This document shows positions 1 to 13,400 of a stretch of DNA of 64,000 bases, piece by piece. Where the stretch lies: the NCBI GenBank assembly GCA_020152595.1, contig JAIGNY010000125.1, positions 37,501 to 101,500 on the forward strand, given 5' to 3'. This stretch comes from Chiridota heheva (taxonomy: Eukaryota; Echinodermata; Holothuroidea; Apodida; Chiridotidae). Position numbers and translations under genes: made by a program. Under the pieces are notes generated by a model, which saw nothing but the letters and a program-made list of their open reading frames with translations, did no database searches and had not been told where the DNA came from. The first letter of the stretch is position 1. Each line of letters opens with the position of its first letter.

Positions 1-142
1 TTTGTTCCATAGAATTACATAAGAATTAGGTCTTAGGTCTGTTTTTATGACATCACATTTCACTGTGACGTCACATTGGTGTAATAACTCGAAAACGGAA
101 TAAGATATCACACCATTTTGTTTCTTTTAAAGCCCTTTATCT

Positions 143-248
143 AGTGGGGTAGCTAGAGCTTTTTGCAGGGAGACAAAACTATAAAAATGTCCGAATCCAA
201 ATTTTCCGAGCTTTGGGAAATTTTTGGTCTTTTTTTTAGCTACGCCAC
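143..248. mobile_element. Short MITE with hAT-like ends
   Basis: The ends TAGTGGGGTAGCTAG and TTAGCTACGCCAC are imperfect inverted repeats resembling the termini of the hAT element at 51361-53485. It is about 106 bp with no coding potential. Confidence 0.4.
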
Positions 249-862
249 AACCTCTTTCATATAAATGAAAGTGAAAATTCACGACAATATTTTCTTAAAG
301 ACATGTTTCAAGTGAAAGCGAACGCTGTAGATGTAAAGTGGATTTTGTTTCAATAAAACTTGCGCTCAATAATTACTGTCGAGCCTGATCATTACTTTAT
401 AGCATAAATGTTAATTTAGGCCATTAGACTACTAGGTGTTTACATCACCTTTAGATAAGACTTGACATCCTCAGCAATAAGAACTAGCACAAATCAGTTT
501 GTTAATAAAAACACATTTGTACTTCGTGTCAGTAAGTACACATCCAACAGTACGATATTTAGGTTAAAGTGAAGTGAGTGTCCTGTCAGAAAAGTTAAAT
601 ATGACAAAACGTGTTGCACAAACACTACGCACACACATATGTCGTTATGCGTCTCTCGAGTACCAGAGAATATTCCTTCGCTACAAAGAGCAAGTACAAA
701 TTAAATATATAGGCCTTGTCCTTAAGGGAATGTCACGACAAATATTCGTAAAGAATGAAGTTTTAAAGTTCATATACCCTTTACTTTCTCTACATTTGTA
801 CTCATTCTATTTATTCTTGAACTTAGTCAAGTTACTTACGACTTGGATCATAATTTTGAACA
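249..862. other. No recognisable feature
   Basis: AT-rich sequence. A 101-codon plus-strand open frame (574-879) shows no recognisable motif and runs into a repeat, so I do not call it a gene. Confidence 0.5.
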
Positions 863-927
863 ATGAATGGCCCTCCTAAAGTTGGGTCATTCCGCTCCGA
901 CCAAAGTCCTTTGCCCGGGCATTTACA
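863..927. repeat. Partial MITE, inverted relative to 1155-1259
   Basis: CCTCCTAAAGTTGGGTCATT and CAAAGTCCTTTGCCCGGGCA are the reverse complement of the core of the MITE at 1155-1259 and match 3569-3627 directly. Confidence 0.6.
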
Positions 928-1154
928 GTAGAATATCCAACCCACCGACGTCTAAACATTCATATGTTGTAGACATTTTCTTTACAGTTATAAAAAAAAA
1001 TCTGTAATAAACATTGTTACCTTTCAATAAAATTGACCATGTCTGTTCAATATTCATGTTACTGGATCATGGCTTTTCTTTAGTATAGGGAATACGTGTT
1101 TTTTTCTCTCTAGTATGTATTAAACTGATATTTAAAAATTAATGTTGATGCAGA

Positions 1155-1259
1155 GTGTTTATATGCGTATTTAATGCACGGGGCAAAGGACTTTGGCCCG
1201 GGTAAAATGACCCGACTTTAGAAGGGTTATTTGCGTGCATTAAATACGCAAATAAACAC
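1155..1259. mobile_element. 105-bp palindromic MITE
   Basis: It has 26-bp terminal inverted repeats with one mismatch, beginning GTGTTTATATGCGTATTTAA at 1155-1180 and mirrored at 1234-1259. The core holds GGCCCGGGTAAAATGACCCG. A second member lies at 3499-3646. Confidence 0.75.
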
Positions 1260-2719
1260 GATGCCAAAAAATGAATCATTAAAAAAATTGTCTTAGATTG
1301 TTTCAAATGCATAAAAAAACAACTAAAAAGAATGAAAAATGAGAAAAGTTTACTAACTTTATTAAAAAGATTACCTGTTTGAAAAATGGAATAAACCAAA
1401 TAATGATGGTCGTGCATTGACGGAATTCAATGAACGGGTCATAACAATGCAAATACTTCATAGAAATTTTATATTATCAGATAATAAATCATATTATTGT
1501 AACCAACTGATGATATTGTAATGATATATTGTAGCTAACTGATGACAATAACCAGATAATGATCGAAAATGAATCATAAAAAGAACAAATCAATGTATGT
1601 TGGACGTGTAAGCATACTTGCGTTCAAATTCTGTCTTGACTGCATATTAGCAAGTGGAAAATGCACGTGTAAAAGCTCTATAAAAGCATCTAACTACCTA
1701 TATAGAAATGCTATTGAACTTCATACTAAAAGTACTTTCAACAACGCCATTCTTATATTACATGCACATCACAATAGCCAAGCTTAGACAAATAACATTA
1801 CTCAAACTATAAAAAACGCATAATTGCTATTGATTGAGTAACTATTCAAACATGTTGCTGTTCGTATGACTCCACGTATCAAATACTGTATTATAATTTG
1901 GTTCGTACGTCTGGTAGACATTTATTATATTCAAGAGGCAAGTAAATATCAATTAAAGCATCACCTAACACCTTTTCTGTACAAATCCAGACCACGTCTT
2001 TCTACGACATATTGAAATGAAACCCACCTTCAAGGTATCTCATTTTCGAGAAGTAGTATTAAGTACGGTTGAATTTTATACCTTGGATTCTATACTTAAC
2101 TATTGCCGCAGAACCAAATAATAATAATACATCAAAATCAATTCGCTGAAGACCTATTCTGGCTACTAACAATATCGATATGCGTCATTCTATTGATTTT
2201 TTGCCAAGAAAAGAATTAACCCAAACAAGGTAGAAACCAGCACTTGTCTGCTAGGTGTAGGAAATGTGATAGCACAAATGATAATTTTAGCTTGAAATGG
2301 CAGCCACGTATGACAACTATGTAATCTTAACAACAGTTCAGCTTTGCAAAGCCTGTATCAATTAGATATTGTTTCAGGAAAATTCATGTTATGATTTTGA
2401 ACTGTCCGGGAGGAACACGGACTGTTTTAAGGATCCTCACAATTATGGGGTGTTATTGTACAATGTACTTCACTGGATTTGATGAAGTATAACGTTAATG
2501 GACAATGTAATGACGTAATGGACAATGAGTTCCATACACTTTTATAAAATTTCCATGGAGTATTTGCATTGTCATGACCCTTGCATTAAATCCATTTAAT
2601 GTGCATTAAATCCATTTATTGCACAACCTTGAGTATTAAGGCTTAGTCCATTTACACAACAGGTGAATTTCTTAACAAAGAGTGTTGTTTTTATGCATTT
2701 TAACCTTTACTCTACTACG
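1260..2719. other. No recognisable feature
   Basis: AT-rich non-coding sequence. Short open frames (for example 1569-1787) have no recognisable homology. Confidence 0.5.
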
Positions 2720-2803
2720 CAGCGATATTATCGCCGTTTTGGGAGCCCCGTCATTGACCCCGCCTCCCGAGCGCGTTTTCAAAATGGTGCTGGTTTAGTA
2801 AGG
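2720..2803. repeat. Direct repeat, GC-rich, copy 1
   Basis: TTATCGCCGTTTTGGG, CCCCGTC, TTGACCCCGC and CCCGAGCGCGTTTTCAAAA are shared with 3322-3405. Locally GC-rich compared with its surroundings. Confidence 0.65.
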
Positions 2804-3321
2804 ATTAATAAATCCGCGACAAGTGTGCCAACTCAAAATGTATGCAGTATGGTCCTGGTGGGCGGCCCACCGGGTCATTGAAGCGGAACGAACCCGTCTC
2901 TGCTTCTTGGAAGACAAAGGACCCTTCAATAATCAGCCTGTGCTTAACCCTTACTCTACCACATGATGATCTAGCCGCCGCATTGAAAAGTTGTCCAAAT
3001 TGGGGGTATACCTGTCTAATGATGCATGCAGCACCCCACCTCCACTAATTGGAAAAACCCACAAAAGTAATATCGCCTTTCAAACATAGCCGGATAATTT
3101 CCAGTCACGATTGCATGCATAAAACTACTCGAATTGAGTTGAATCACTCATGCGTGAATCACGTCGCGGAGCATGGAAATTGTATGCTATGCTTTAATGG
3201 GCGAGTAAGCAAGCAATGCAAATAGGAAGCGGGGTACGTAATTTGATCACCCAACCACTTTTGTATTAATGGTCGGGTGTTCAGGACACAATTTTATTGT
3301 GCCTTCTTGATCGTAATGCAC

Positions 3322-3405
3322 GCGGCGATGTTATCGCCGTTTTGGGTGCCCCGTCTTTGACCCCGCTTCCCGAGCGCGTTTTCAAAAAAAGTGCTGGTAG
3401 ACTAA
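3322..3405. repeat. Direct repeat, GC-rich, copy 2
   Basis: Same block as 2720-2803, about 600 bp downstream and in the same orientation. Confidence 0.65.
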
Positions 3406-3498
3406 GGTTAAACAGTCTAACACGGAAGTTTTTAACAATCTAAGACGGAAATTTGTATAATTATTAATCACTTTTTATAATGATGAATGTTTTGGCAT

Positions 3499-3646
3499 CG
3501 TGTTTATTTGCGTATTTAGAATACTTTGGCATCATGTTTATATGCGTATGTAGAATACTATGCACTCGCGAATGACCCTCCTAAAGTCGGGTCATTCCAC
3601 TCATGTCAAAGTCTTTTGCCCGTGCATTGAATACGCACATAAACTC
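3499..3646. mobile_element. Second member of the GTGTTTATATGCG MITE family
   Basis: The left end is partly duplicated (GTGTTTATTTGCGTATTTAG, then ATGTTTATATGCGTATGTAG). The core has CCTCCTAAAGTCGGGTCATT, and the right end GTGCATTGAATACGCACATA is an inverted repeat of the left. Confidence 0.65.
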
Positions 3647-5781
3647 TCCGTCTCAAAAATAATCTTTAATTATCGTGTGAAGTACTTTGAATCGTTGTGG
3701 GAAATCCTACACACTTGGGAAATATATACAATAAATATTTTGTTGATAGTTTACCACTCTACAAAAATGTCGTAGCTTGACGAAAAGTTTCTTTCGATCT
3801 CGAGAAAACGTAGATCAAATAGTTAGCTTCTTTAACCGAAAACTCTTTCTACCCATTTTTGAACAGTTTTCTACGCTCTATTTGTATATACACATTTTTG
3901 CTGCTGACTGTAAATTGTTTATTTGAAAACTCTTAAATAATACCTTTTTCAAAAATCCCTTTTAATGGATAGATTCTTAAAATTAAGGTTTTCCAGAATG
4001 CTGAAGATATAACAAGATCAATTTCGTGCCATATCTGTAGAATAATTACAATCATTTTATTACGGAAAGTTTGACACTGTTTGCGATCTTTAGTTTTTGG
4101 TTTATATAATTAGAAGTCTGGATTTGTATTCCGTGGTACCATAAAAATAACATTTGAAAATAAAAAAATTATACCATTCCTTTCAGTAGAAGAAGGGACC
4201 TTTTTTAATTTCACAACTTATAAAATATCTACTTATTATTGTCAAACTAAATCAGTTCTCAGTCAGACCCTGCATCCTTTTGACTAAATTGTTTCTGTAT
4301 TATAATTTATTGTAACTTAATTCGATCCACCTATAATCTCGAAATGTGACACACCAGCTGACAACGCTTTTGCTTTTGAATTTCAGATTAATACCCAATC
4401 ACATTCAGCTATTATGAGCTAGATGCATTAGTTTGCTATTTCACATACTGGCATGGTTTGAGATCATTATCAACTATTGTTTACTTGTGTTCGTAAAACA
4501 TTGTTTATGCAATTATATGCATATTGAATTTTAAATTTCCAACAACAAGTTGTTGATATTGGGTCATTTGAATTCAGCTGCTTGAGATGTAACACTTCAT
4601 CTTTTCTATTGGAAACTGCTTTGATTTCTACATTTTTTCCAAATGTCTTTTTTTCTTTCTTTTTTAAAGGCGTGGTAAACATAAGAAAATGAATTGGTGA
4701 TATGTAGAAAATAGAACAAGGACAGCTTACTGAGCTTGAAGAATTGTATTCCGCGAAGAAGATATTCAAATTTGACGTTCTTATATGTGTAGAAACGACT
4801 GAACTCAATCTAGTTTTGATTTCATATCCTCACATTTTATTCAGTCTTTATGTATTTTATTGTATATTACAGCTTAGAAATAATTGAATATATCATGACA
4901 AGACCTATTTAGTAGAGCAGACTCTAGCCTGAAAAAATTTTGCAGACAAAATTTGAATCAGTAAATAAGGGAATTTACCTTTTTTATTACATGCGCAACT
5001 GCTAAAAAAATCATTAATATTTTTAATAAGACCAACTAAAGACGTAAATGTTATCTTGAGGAGATGTGGAAATTTGGATTCTATTAAATCTTAATGAGTA
5101 ACATTTAACCATCACTCATTGCCAAAGGTCTTTTATAAGAACATCTGAACGTCCGTAAGTTCCTCTTCAATCGAGCCGTGAGCCATCTGTCGAAGAGAAT
5201 AAATTGAAAGCATCTTCGTCAATCAGAGCTCTTGTGGCAAGTAATATCCAGCGAATAAGCCTCTTATTTCCTGACATTGTAAACGAGATGCAGTCTAAAA
5301 ATAGACCTCTGCGATGAAAATGCTGTCATCTGGAAGATTATACGGATTTTGTATTAAGAGGCATGACATTCTTGAAACTCTTAAATCTTTAAAACACGAA
5401 CGTAGGTTTTCGATAATGATAAATGTATAAAACTGAATACCAAAAAAACAAAACAAAATTCCTACGTGCATTTAGTGGGTTATGCATACAATCAAAATTC
5501 GTATGCAATATTCATGTTATAAACACATTTGCAGTTATCGATTGAACCGTTGGAGTAAAACAAATAGACAAGATGTCTAGTCAGTGGAAGTAGCGTGGGG
5601 TATAAATAAAGCTAATTTATTTCAATGAAAATTGAAAAATCTTTTAGGAAATTAAAGGACCGTACAATTCATGCAGTTTGATATTGTTTCCATATGTCCC
5701 GTTAAATTACTAAAATACGATTGTTACTTATTATGTAATCAGAGCATCACCGTAGTTCAAAAGCTTGATAATTATATAAGC
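3647..5781. other. No recognisable feature
   Basis: Non-coding, AT-rich. The 112-codon minus-strand frame at 4470-4808 has no recognisable motif. Around 4798-4870 there is weak similarity to 9820-9890 and 39895-39960, suggesting an old dispersed repeat. Confidence 0.45.
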
Positions 5782-5910
5782 CAATTAAATATCGAATTTA
5801 AACGAATAAAAACATCATTTCTTACAATTAAATATCGAATTCAAACGAATAGAAACATCATTTCTTACAATTGAATATCGAATTTGAACGATAAGAAACA
5901 TCATTTCTTA
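5782..5910. repeat. 43-bp tandem repeat, three copies
   Basis: Units begin at 5782, 5825 and 5868 (CAATTAAATATCGAATT) and contain AACATCATTTCTTAC. Confidence 0.85.
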
Positions 5911-6697
5911 CATTTTCTTTCCATCAGATACACGAATACGAGATTTTGCACGTGGTATTATTTTCTTCCGCCAGGAAATATTATAGATGGATGTCATGTA
6001 GTCAAGGGACTATCTAAAACAATTAAATTATAGAAAAGAAGTCACGATGCATTTCTTATTTAGTTAACATTTCGACACATTTACAGACTAACACATGAAC
6101 AACCTTTAACACAAAGCCATTATCTAATTGGCACAGAAACTCAATGCTATGCTGCACACTGTCAAATAACACCGGGTTCCTTTCTCACAGCTTATATTAG
6201 AAATACCAGAGAGAGAGAGAATATAAGATTGTATATCTTCTAATTATATGAATGTATTTTATACCCTCAAACGTTAGCAAATCGTCCTTACTTTTTACAG
6301 TGACAAATAATACCGAGTTCCTTTCCACTGTTAGATAAAGGGACAGAAATTAAGATTAACTTACACATCTTCTAAATATAACAATGTGATTTATGAACGT
6401 TTTAAATAAGAAATTCGCGAGAGTGCTCATTTCTGTAAGTGGGCGAGTTTTCATGGACGAGTTTTCATGTTACTAGACTTTCGTTTAGAAATTTCTCATT
6501 AGACCGTTTCTACTTCCAAGACGTGCCCCTTGATTTATTTGTATCTCCTTGTAGTTTATCATTTTGTCGTTTCTGTAAACAGTCAGTATAAGAAGTAAAG
6601 TCTTCAAACTATACTTCATTTAACCAACCCTTATATCCTTCTATTTTATTGTGTCATTTTGTCTCACTGACATGTTTTCTATCCTCTTTTTATCTTT

Positions 6698-7497
6698 ACA
6701 GAGAAAGAAGAGAGTTCATTCCAGTTATTCGTACTAACATTCGTGAGTCCATCGTTGTAAGTCTATACATTAAAACCTTCTTTTACTATGTTAAGTTTTA
6801 ATTAAATTGATTTTTGACAATTAAATTGCTCAACGCAGTTAATACACGATGTGTTTTGTTGTATCCGCCAGGATTGGTGAATCGTGCCAAGCACATAAAG
6901 CCAAACTGTATTTAGGTCACGAATTGTCAAAAAATTGACCAGAAACTTGTCAGGAAGGGGTGAAATGTACTGAATAGCAACAAAATGTAATTATGATTTC
7001 AGGGGTATACATACAAAATATCACGTGATCAGAACGACATCAGAAAATTACATTTCTTACTTTCTTCATGGCTTTGAAAAAAGGCCAGAATTAAGCCAAC
7101 TAAGATAGTTTACAGTCAAAACAATCTCCAAAAAGCATGAAAAACAAACGGAATGCTAAATAAAACACGAAATAATATTTTTTTGTGGCAAAACAAAGTA
7201 TCAATAAAGCAAAATTTCAGAAAACACCAAATATCTCTTTTTTGCGGCCAAAGCAAATTGTAAAAAATCCAACATACCATCCTAGATATCCGCTCTCATT
7301 TCTGCATATCTGTGACGTCACTTTGAGTGTTAATGAAAATTGTCTTTGGATAAAGGCATGATTTAAGGAAGTATTCGTAATATTTTATTTCCGAGAAACA
7401 CTGAATGTCAAAGTGAAGTCAAACATAAAAATAGATAAGAAGGATGTTTTTATTGGAATACTTTTGTGAAAACACGAACGAAACACCTTAAAAGCAG
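6698..7497. repeat. Unit 1 of ~800-bp tandem duplication carrying G-alpha exon a
   Basis: The first unit contains the functional exon and its downstream intron. It matches 7616-8415 in order. Shared landmarks include TTGCGGCCAAAGCAAATTG, TGTGACGTCACTTTGAGTG and, near the end, TGTTTTTATTGGAATACTTT. The offset is about 918 bp. Confidence 0.8.
6702..6756 (+). CDS. G-alpha exon a: start of helical domain ([18 protein letters not shown])
   Basis: A 55-bp exon follows a pyrimidine-rich tract ending in TTTACAG and is closed by GTAAGT. It holds one base of a split codon plus 18 codons. It aligns with the Gs helix-A segment (KVQDIKNNLKEAIETI in vertebrates). The downstream junction is phase 0, matching the exon at 9595. 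The preceding exon must end in phase 2; I could not find it in 1-6700. The acceptor could alternatively lie 2 bp further downstream. Confidence 0.8.
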
Positions 7498-10400
7498 CTT
7501 TATGCTCAACAGTGACGACCTGGATGTCACCTGATTAGGAGTTTGTGTTTGAATTGTTGTCGTACATCGAAGACTTTAAGCGGGGTTTTAGTTATGAATT
7601 GTATAATCTGATAAAACAGAGAAAGGAGAGGATCATTTCAATTATTGAAAATGATATTCGTGAGCCCATCGTCTATATTTTGAAACCTTCTTTCATTTTG
7701 TTAATTTTAGTTACAGTAAGTTTTGACGATTAGATTGCACAATGCAGTGGCCACAAGATGTGTTTTGTTGTATCCGTTGATGATCCAAAGCGCAAAAGCC
7801 AAATCAATTAGTTTTTTTTTTAAAGCCAAATTACATTTAAAAAAGCCAAACTGTAATTAAGTCAGGAAAAGTCCACAATTCATCAAGGGGATTTTCTGGG
7901 AGGGGTAAAATGTACTGAAAAGCTATAAATGTTATCATGATTTGAGCGGAACACATGCAACGTATCAGCTAAATGATAATATAATTGGCAGCCAAAAAAA
8001 TCTCCGAAAACAAACGAAAAACCAAATAATTGAATTCAATATCAAAACAGAAAATAATATTCTTTGTGGCCAACAAACAGACAAAGTATCAAAAAAGCTA
8101 CAATAAAGCAAAATTTCAGAAGAAAAACAACAATTGTTTTTTTGCGGCCAAAGCAAATTGTTTTCAAACTTGGCTTCTAAAAAGCCAACGTACCAACCTA
8201 GATATCCGCTCTCATTTTCTGCATATCTGTGACGTCACTTTGAGTGTTAATGAAATTTGTCTTTAGATAAAGGCATGATTTATAGAATTAATTGTAAAAT
8301 ATTTTATTTCTGAGAAATACTGATTGTCAAAGTGAAGTCAAATCATGAAAAAGATTTAGAAGGATGTTTTTATTGGAATACTTTTGTAAAAACACGAACG
8401 AAACACCTTGAAGCAGGAAAATGGAGGGAGGCGCTATATAAATCAATTTCTAGTCTAGTGTTGTGATGTCACAAAATTTTAATGATTTTGCAAATTTATT
8501 ATGATAACGCCATGAAATTTAAAATGATGTAAAATTGTTCATTTTAAGTGATTTAATCGAAACTTGTTGTCATTTTCATGATTATAACATAGTTTCTTTT
8601 AATTAAGCTCAAGTATGTGCTTCCTGTATATAAATCTCCATAATCTTTCTTGTCCAGTCCGTTCGAAGGTCCGGAGATCCCCCGATTTCTGTTTAGGTTG
8701 TTGTCATATACATCACAGACCTTGAACGGGGTTTTATTTATGAATTACATAATCTGACAATGAGGTTTTTGATTAAGGTCATTTACAAATTTGTATTCCT
8801 GATGAATTTTTGGAAAGAAAATTGAAAAGAATACAATTATGTTTCCATCGATTGCTTGAAATGCACTTGCGAAATATTAACATGCGCTGATGAGAATAGG
8901 AAATAGGACTTAAATGAAAAGTGGAGGCAAAGAAATTTGAAAGCTTGCAAGTGAAATTTTATTTTCGCAATTTTGAAACTTTTCACTACTTTATGTTTCT
9001 ATTAAACATTTGGATATAGCGAGTTAGATTGTGGGTAATCATTTCGAAAAATTAGCATACTGGACTCAGGGTGGAGGCTTGGAATTATGAATTTTTCAAT
9101 TTACCACCGCTCATTATAGGTACATTGCGACCTCCGTTACATATAAATGAGTAATCATGAGTAATCCTTATAATTAAGGTTTTCCTAAAACTGACAAAAT
9201 GAATGATGTACTGCATTAACTAAATTGGTAGAATACCGGCTTTCCAGTCGAAAGGTCATGGGTTCAATCCCCGGCCGAGTCATAACAAAGGCGTTAACAT
9301 GGATCCTGCTGCCCTCCCGATTGGTGTTCAGCATAAGGGATCGGAGCAGGATAATAGTACACTTGTTCACCGTGTGTTGGCTGCCGCTTTGAACCTAAAG
9401 ATATTTCCATTGTAAATCGCTTTGACTATGCTTACTTGTGTAGTAAGGCCAATTAATACCAAGTATTATTATTGTTATGGCTGTCTCATCCACGGTAGTG
9501 AACTCTGCCTCCCCCACTGTCCCCCACTGTCCCCCTGACCTATGGCTCCCTACTTATCCACTAATCAGTGATCATCTTTTTTATTTGCCAACAGACATTA
9601 ATTCATGCAATACAAACCTTGAGCACTGTGCCAATTGACAGAAAACCTGTTTTCTATTCTGATATCGAATACGTCAGAACGCAAGCAACATCTTCAAATT
9701 TCAAAATAGATAATGTAAGTAAAGTGTTTACATGCTTACTTAAAGGACTACTTCAGAGGTCAAAAATGAGATATTTAAGTTTAAGGTTTGGTATCATTTA
9801 TGTAGAAACGGCTAAAATCAAACTAGTGGTAATTTCACATCCTCGGATTCCTCAGTCTTGATGTATTCTATCGTATTTTGTCCTGCGGTATTGTGGCTCA
9901 AAAACCATTGGACATATCAGGGAAGTAGTAAAATTAGAATCTTGTAGGGATAATAATAGTTTAACACTTGAAAGAAATTTCGTGGAAAAATAAATCAATT
10001 GGTATAAAAAAAGCGATGGATTTATATTAGAACTAGGTTTATATATTTGCCCATATTTGCACAAAAATCTTCAAAAGCTGTACAAAAGCCTATAGTTAAC
10101 CGATTTTGATTCATTTAATTTTTAAGCTTATGTGGTCTCTATTGATCTTACAAAGCTATGGAATAAAAAACAGATGAAACACCATTTAATACTTATTATT
10201 GAAACTATATACGTCAGTTGTAAATGAATCAGAACAATAAGTGGTCAATCATTGTTGCAAATTGGACCTTAATTTAAACATGAAAATGGTATGTTTAAAG
10301 GTTTGTGTAAGGCAATTAATTCATAGAGGGAGTCTCGTGTCAAGCAAATAGCTTGATCAGTCACCAACAAATCCGTTACGCACTATTGACGTCACTTCCG

Positions 10401-13400
10401 GGACAGTAATTAACTTGTCTGATTTAGATGATTGACAGCTTTTTCAACCAATCACGGCATGAATTTGCCTAGCAACAAAATCTGCGTAACTAAGTGAGAG
10501 CAAACATCCTACGCGGTACTGGTACAGTATAGCTAGCTACCGGTGCGCGCTCATGTGGTCAATGCAATTTACTGTACAAAACAAATGTCTGCACACACAG
10601 ACTGAGTGACGGCAAACTAGTGAACACAAATTGAGTTTACGGGCCCGCTGCGGGCTTTGTACATCTAATTGTTCTTACCCAGTACACTTAGCAAAGTGAT
10701 TTTTGTTTGTCCCTTTTGCTAAAAACTCTAAAGATCCGTAGAAGTACCATAAATGCACCAAAGCATGCGGCAGGCCTCGCGGACATCTAAATGTCAATGC
10801 ATTGGTAATGCACGATTGTGAATTTGAGGATTGTTTCCCCCCACCTAGTTACTGCGTCGCTATGGTGGGTGTGATTTATTTCGTAACTCAAAGACGTTAA
10901 TTGATTGGCTTTTATGTGATTATGTCAATACTTACCATAAATTATATATTTATACTTACTCTTCTTTCGATTAGTGTTCAACAATGTCCCATCACTACAT
11001 TTATCTACAGCCATTCATTATCTTGACTTCATGTATTTCCTTTGGTCTTTTTCAATCAGAATTATTCATTTTTTAAATCCTCAGAAATTTTTCGACGTAG
11101 TGGAAAGATTATGGGATGAAGAAGTTGTACAAAATATTTATCTCAGGGAAAATGAGTACCAACTAATAGACAGTGCAAAATAGTGAGTAAAGATATACGT
11201 TTCTTTCATCATTATTATGTTTAATGTTAAAAAAAAAACAACGTTACTAACAATGGCGTCGCCAGGATTTTGATGCCGGAGGCAAGAGAGCTATGGGCAA
11301 CTTTTTTACTTTTAAAACTTAATAATGCCACCTTGATACCTTTGGGGAATTAAAAATATTCAAGATGGCGGACAAGATGGCCGCCAGAACCTAAAATCAC
11401 TAAATCTATGAGCAAGAAACATGCATTTTGTGTCGATATATAGGTTTTTGTGGTGAAGGAAACCATGTTTACTGTTGCAAAGGCCTTGTGTGCAATATAT
11501 TTATTATTACACCCATTATGTTCTTCCTCATTCTTCCTCAAAAAAGGCTTAGCTTTACCATTACCAGCATAGGCTGTCTTGTCATAAAAAACAAAATATT
11601 AAAAAATAACTATCTAACCTTTGGTAGCGTGTGCACAAGCTCATTAATTTTACTTGCTTTGTGAACGAGAACAGCTGGCCGTCGTTTTTAATTGCCTCAG
11701 GATTTCTACAAAGTCCTACAATTGTACTTATTGTATTTAAGAATAGCAGAACAATTGTACTCACGCTCCCAAAGATTAAATAGGTTCTCGTGGAACGTCT
11801 GCACATCATGAATTACATTTAGCCAAATGATGTCCGCAATTAATCATACATTTCGCTTACAAACATTCGGCGATTTGTTGGATTTAAACCAAAAATAGTT
11901 TTACTACACTCATCAGTAATTAGATTACCATCTTAAATGAAAGAAATTCTTATACGAACAGATCAACACGAAAATCCTTATAGCAGGAAAAATACATCAG
12001 AATTCTTGAAGTTAATTAGATGGTCGTAATAGAGACAGTTACCTATGTTTTCCCTAGATACATCACCTCACCTCACCTAGTCTCTTCAGACCTCCTTGCC
12101 CATAAGGCTGCAGTACACTCTCTCCACTGGACACTGCTATTTGCAACTTGTCTGGCTTCTGTCCACGAGCTCCATCCCATCACGTTCCTCTCCTTCTTGT
12201 CTGTCCTTTTCCAGGTCGTTCTAGGACGACCAACTTTCCTTCTCCCCTCTGGTGTCTACGTCATAGCTGCCACACAGTGCTTAACAGTGCTCATGCTCAT
12301 CAAATGACAATCCACCTTCACCACCTTCTTTTTACTTCAGTGCTGATTTTGTCATGTTAGAAATGCATAGAGAATCAGAAAAGAAAACAATGAAATAAAG
12401 ATGTTTTTCGAAGAATAATAAAAAATAAAAATCGGGCTTCACCCCCTCTCCCCTCCCACCCCCTCCCTTTCTTTCTCTCTCTGCAGCGTGTGTACAAGTT
12501 TATTTTGCTTTCTTTGCACGGACACAGCCTCTTCCTCATTTCTAATTGCTTCAGGATTTATACAAAGTCATATAATTGTACTCACACTGTAAAAAATTGA
12601 AAAGGTTTTCTTGGAAAATCTATTGATAACAGTTATCGATCTGAGGCACACCATGAATTACATTCAGCAGCATAATGTTCACAATTAATCTAACATTTCT
12701 CTCACAAACAGTGAGGTTGTTAGAATTTTTGAAAGTTTTTCAAAACATAGTTACATCATTAAGTAAATTACCATCTTAAATGAAATAGATTTTTATACAA
12801 ACAAGATCTACTCAGAAATCATTAACAAAATCGATATAGCAGAGAAATGATATCAGAACGTTTGAGCGAATTATAACCTTTCAGATGGCCATAATAATCA
12901 CAATTATACCTGACAAAATCAGAACAGAAAACGTTACAATAAAGCAATACATTTAATACACTTTGAGTAAAATATTACTACAATGTAGTAACGAAGTTCG
13001 ACTTTAAAATAATGTTTTGCAATATTCATTACTGAATAGTTAAGATAATCAAATATAACCATAACATGAACACTTTTGCACCAAACCAACTTTGATCAAA
13101 GTTGAATGACCATAACATGGTCAAATTTGACCATAATGTGGTAATTATGGACAAATTTGGCCATATTGTGGTCAGATTGTTGTTCAATTTCGACCAGAGT
13201 TGGTTCGGTGCAGATTTGACATTGACCATGTTTTGGTCAAAATTTGACCATTCCATTTTTAAAGTGTGGCCTTTGTCACAAAGTGCACAACATGAGTATG
13301 GCGCACAGCGGTTGGCTAACAAGTATACTGATTAATATGAAAATATGTTTAATTACTTTCAACAACATTTCTTCAGTTTTTTAGATAAAATCGATGACAT

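Noticed and set aside
1-6700. Search for the missing G-alpha P-loop exon (GAGESGKS)
   Set aside because: No matching codons with splice borders were seen. The exon is probably left of the window.
7545-7733. 62-codon open frame as a small gene
   Set aside because: It is the read-through of the duplicated G-alpha exon copy, with no independent start evidence.
9207-9275. Possible tRNA gene
   Set aside because: A B-box-like motif is present, but the cloverleaf cannot be completed and a SINE body and tail follow. The same applies to 19890-19955.
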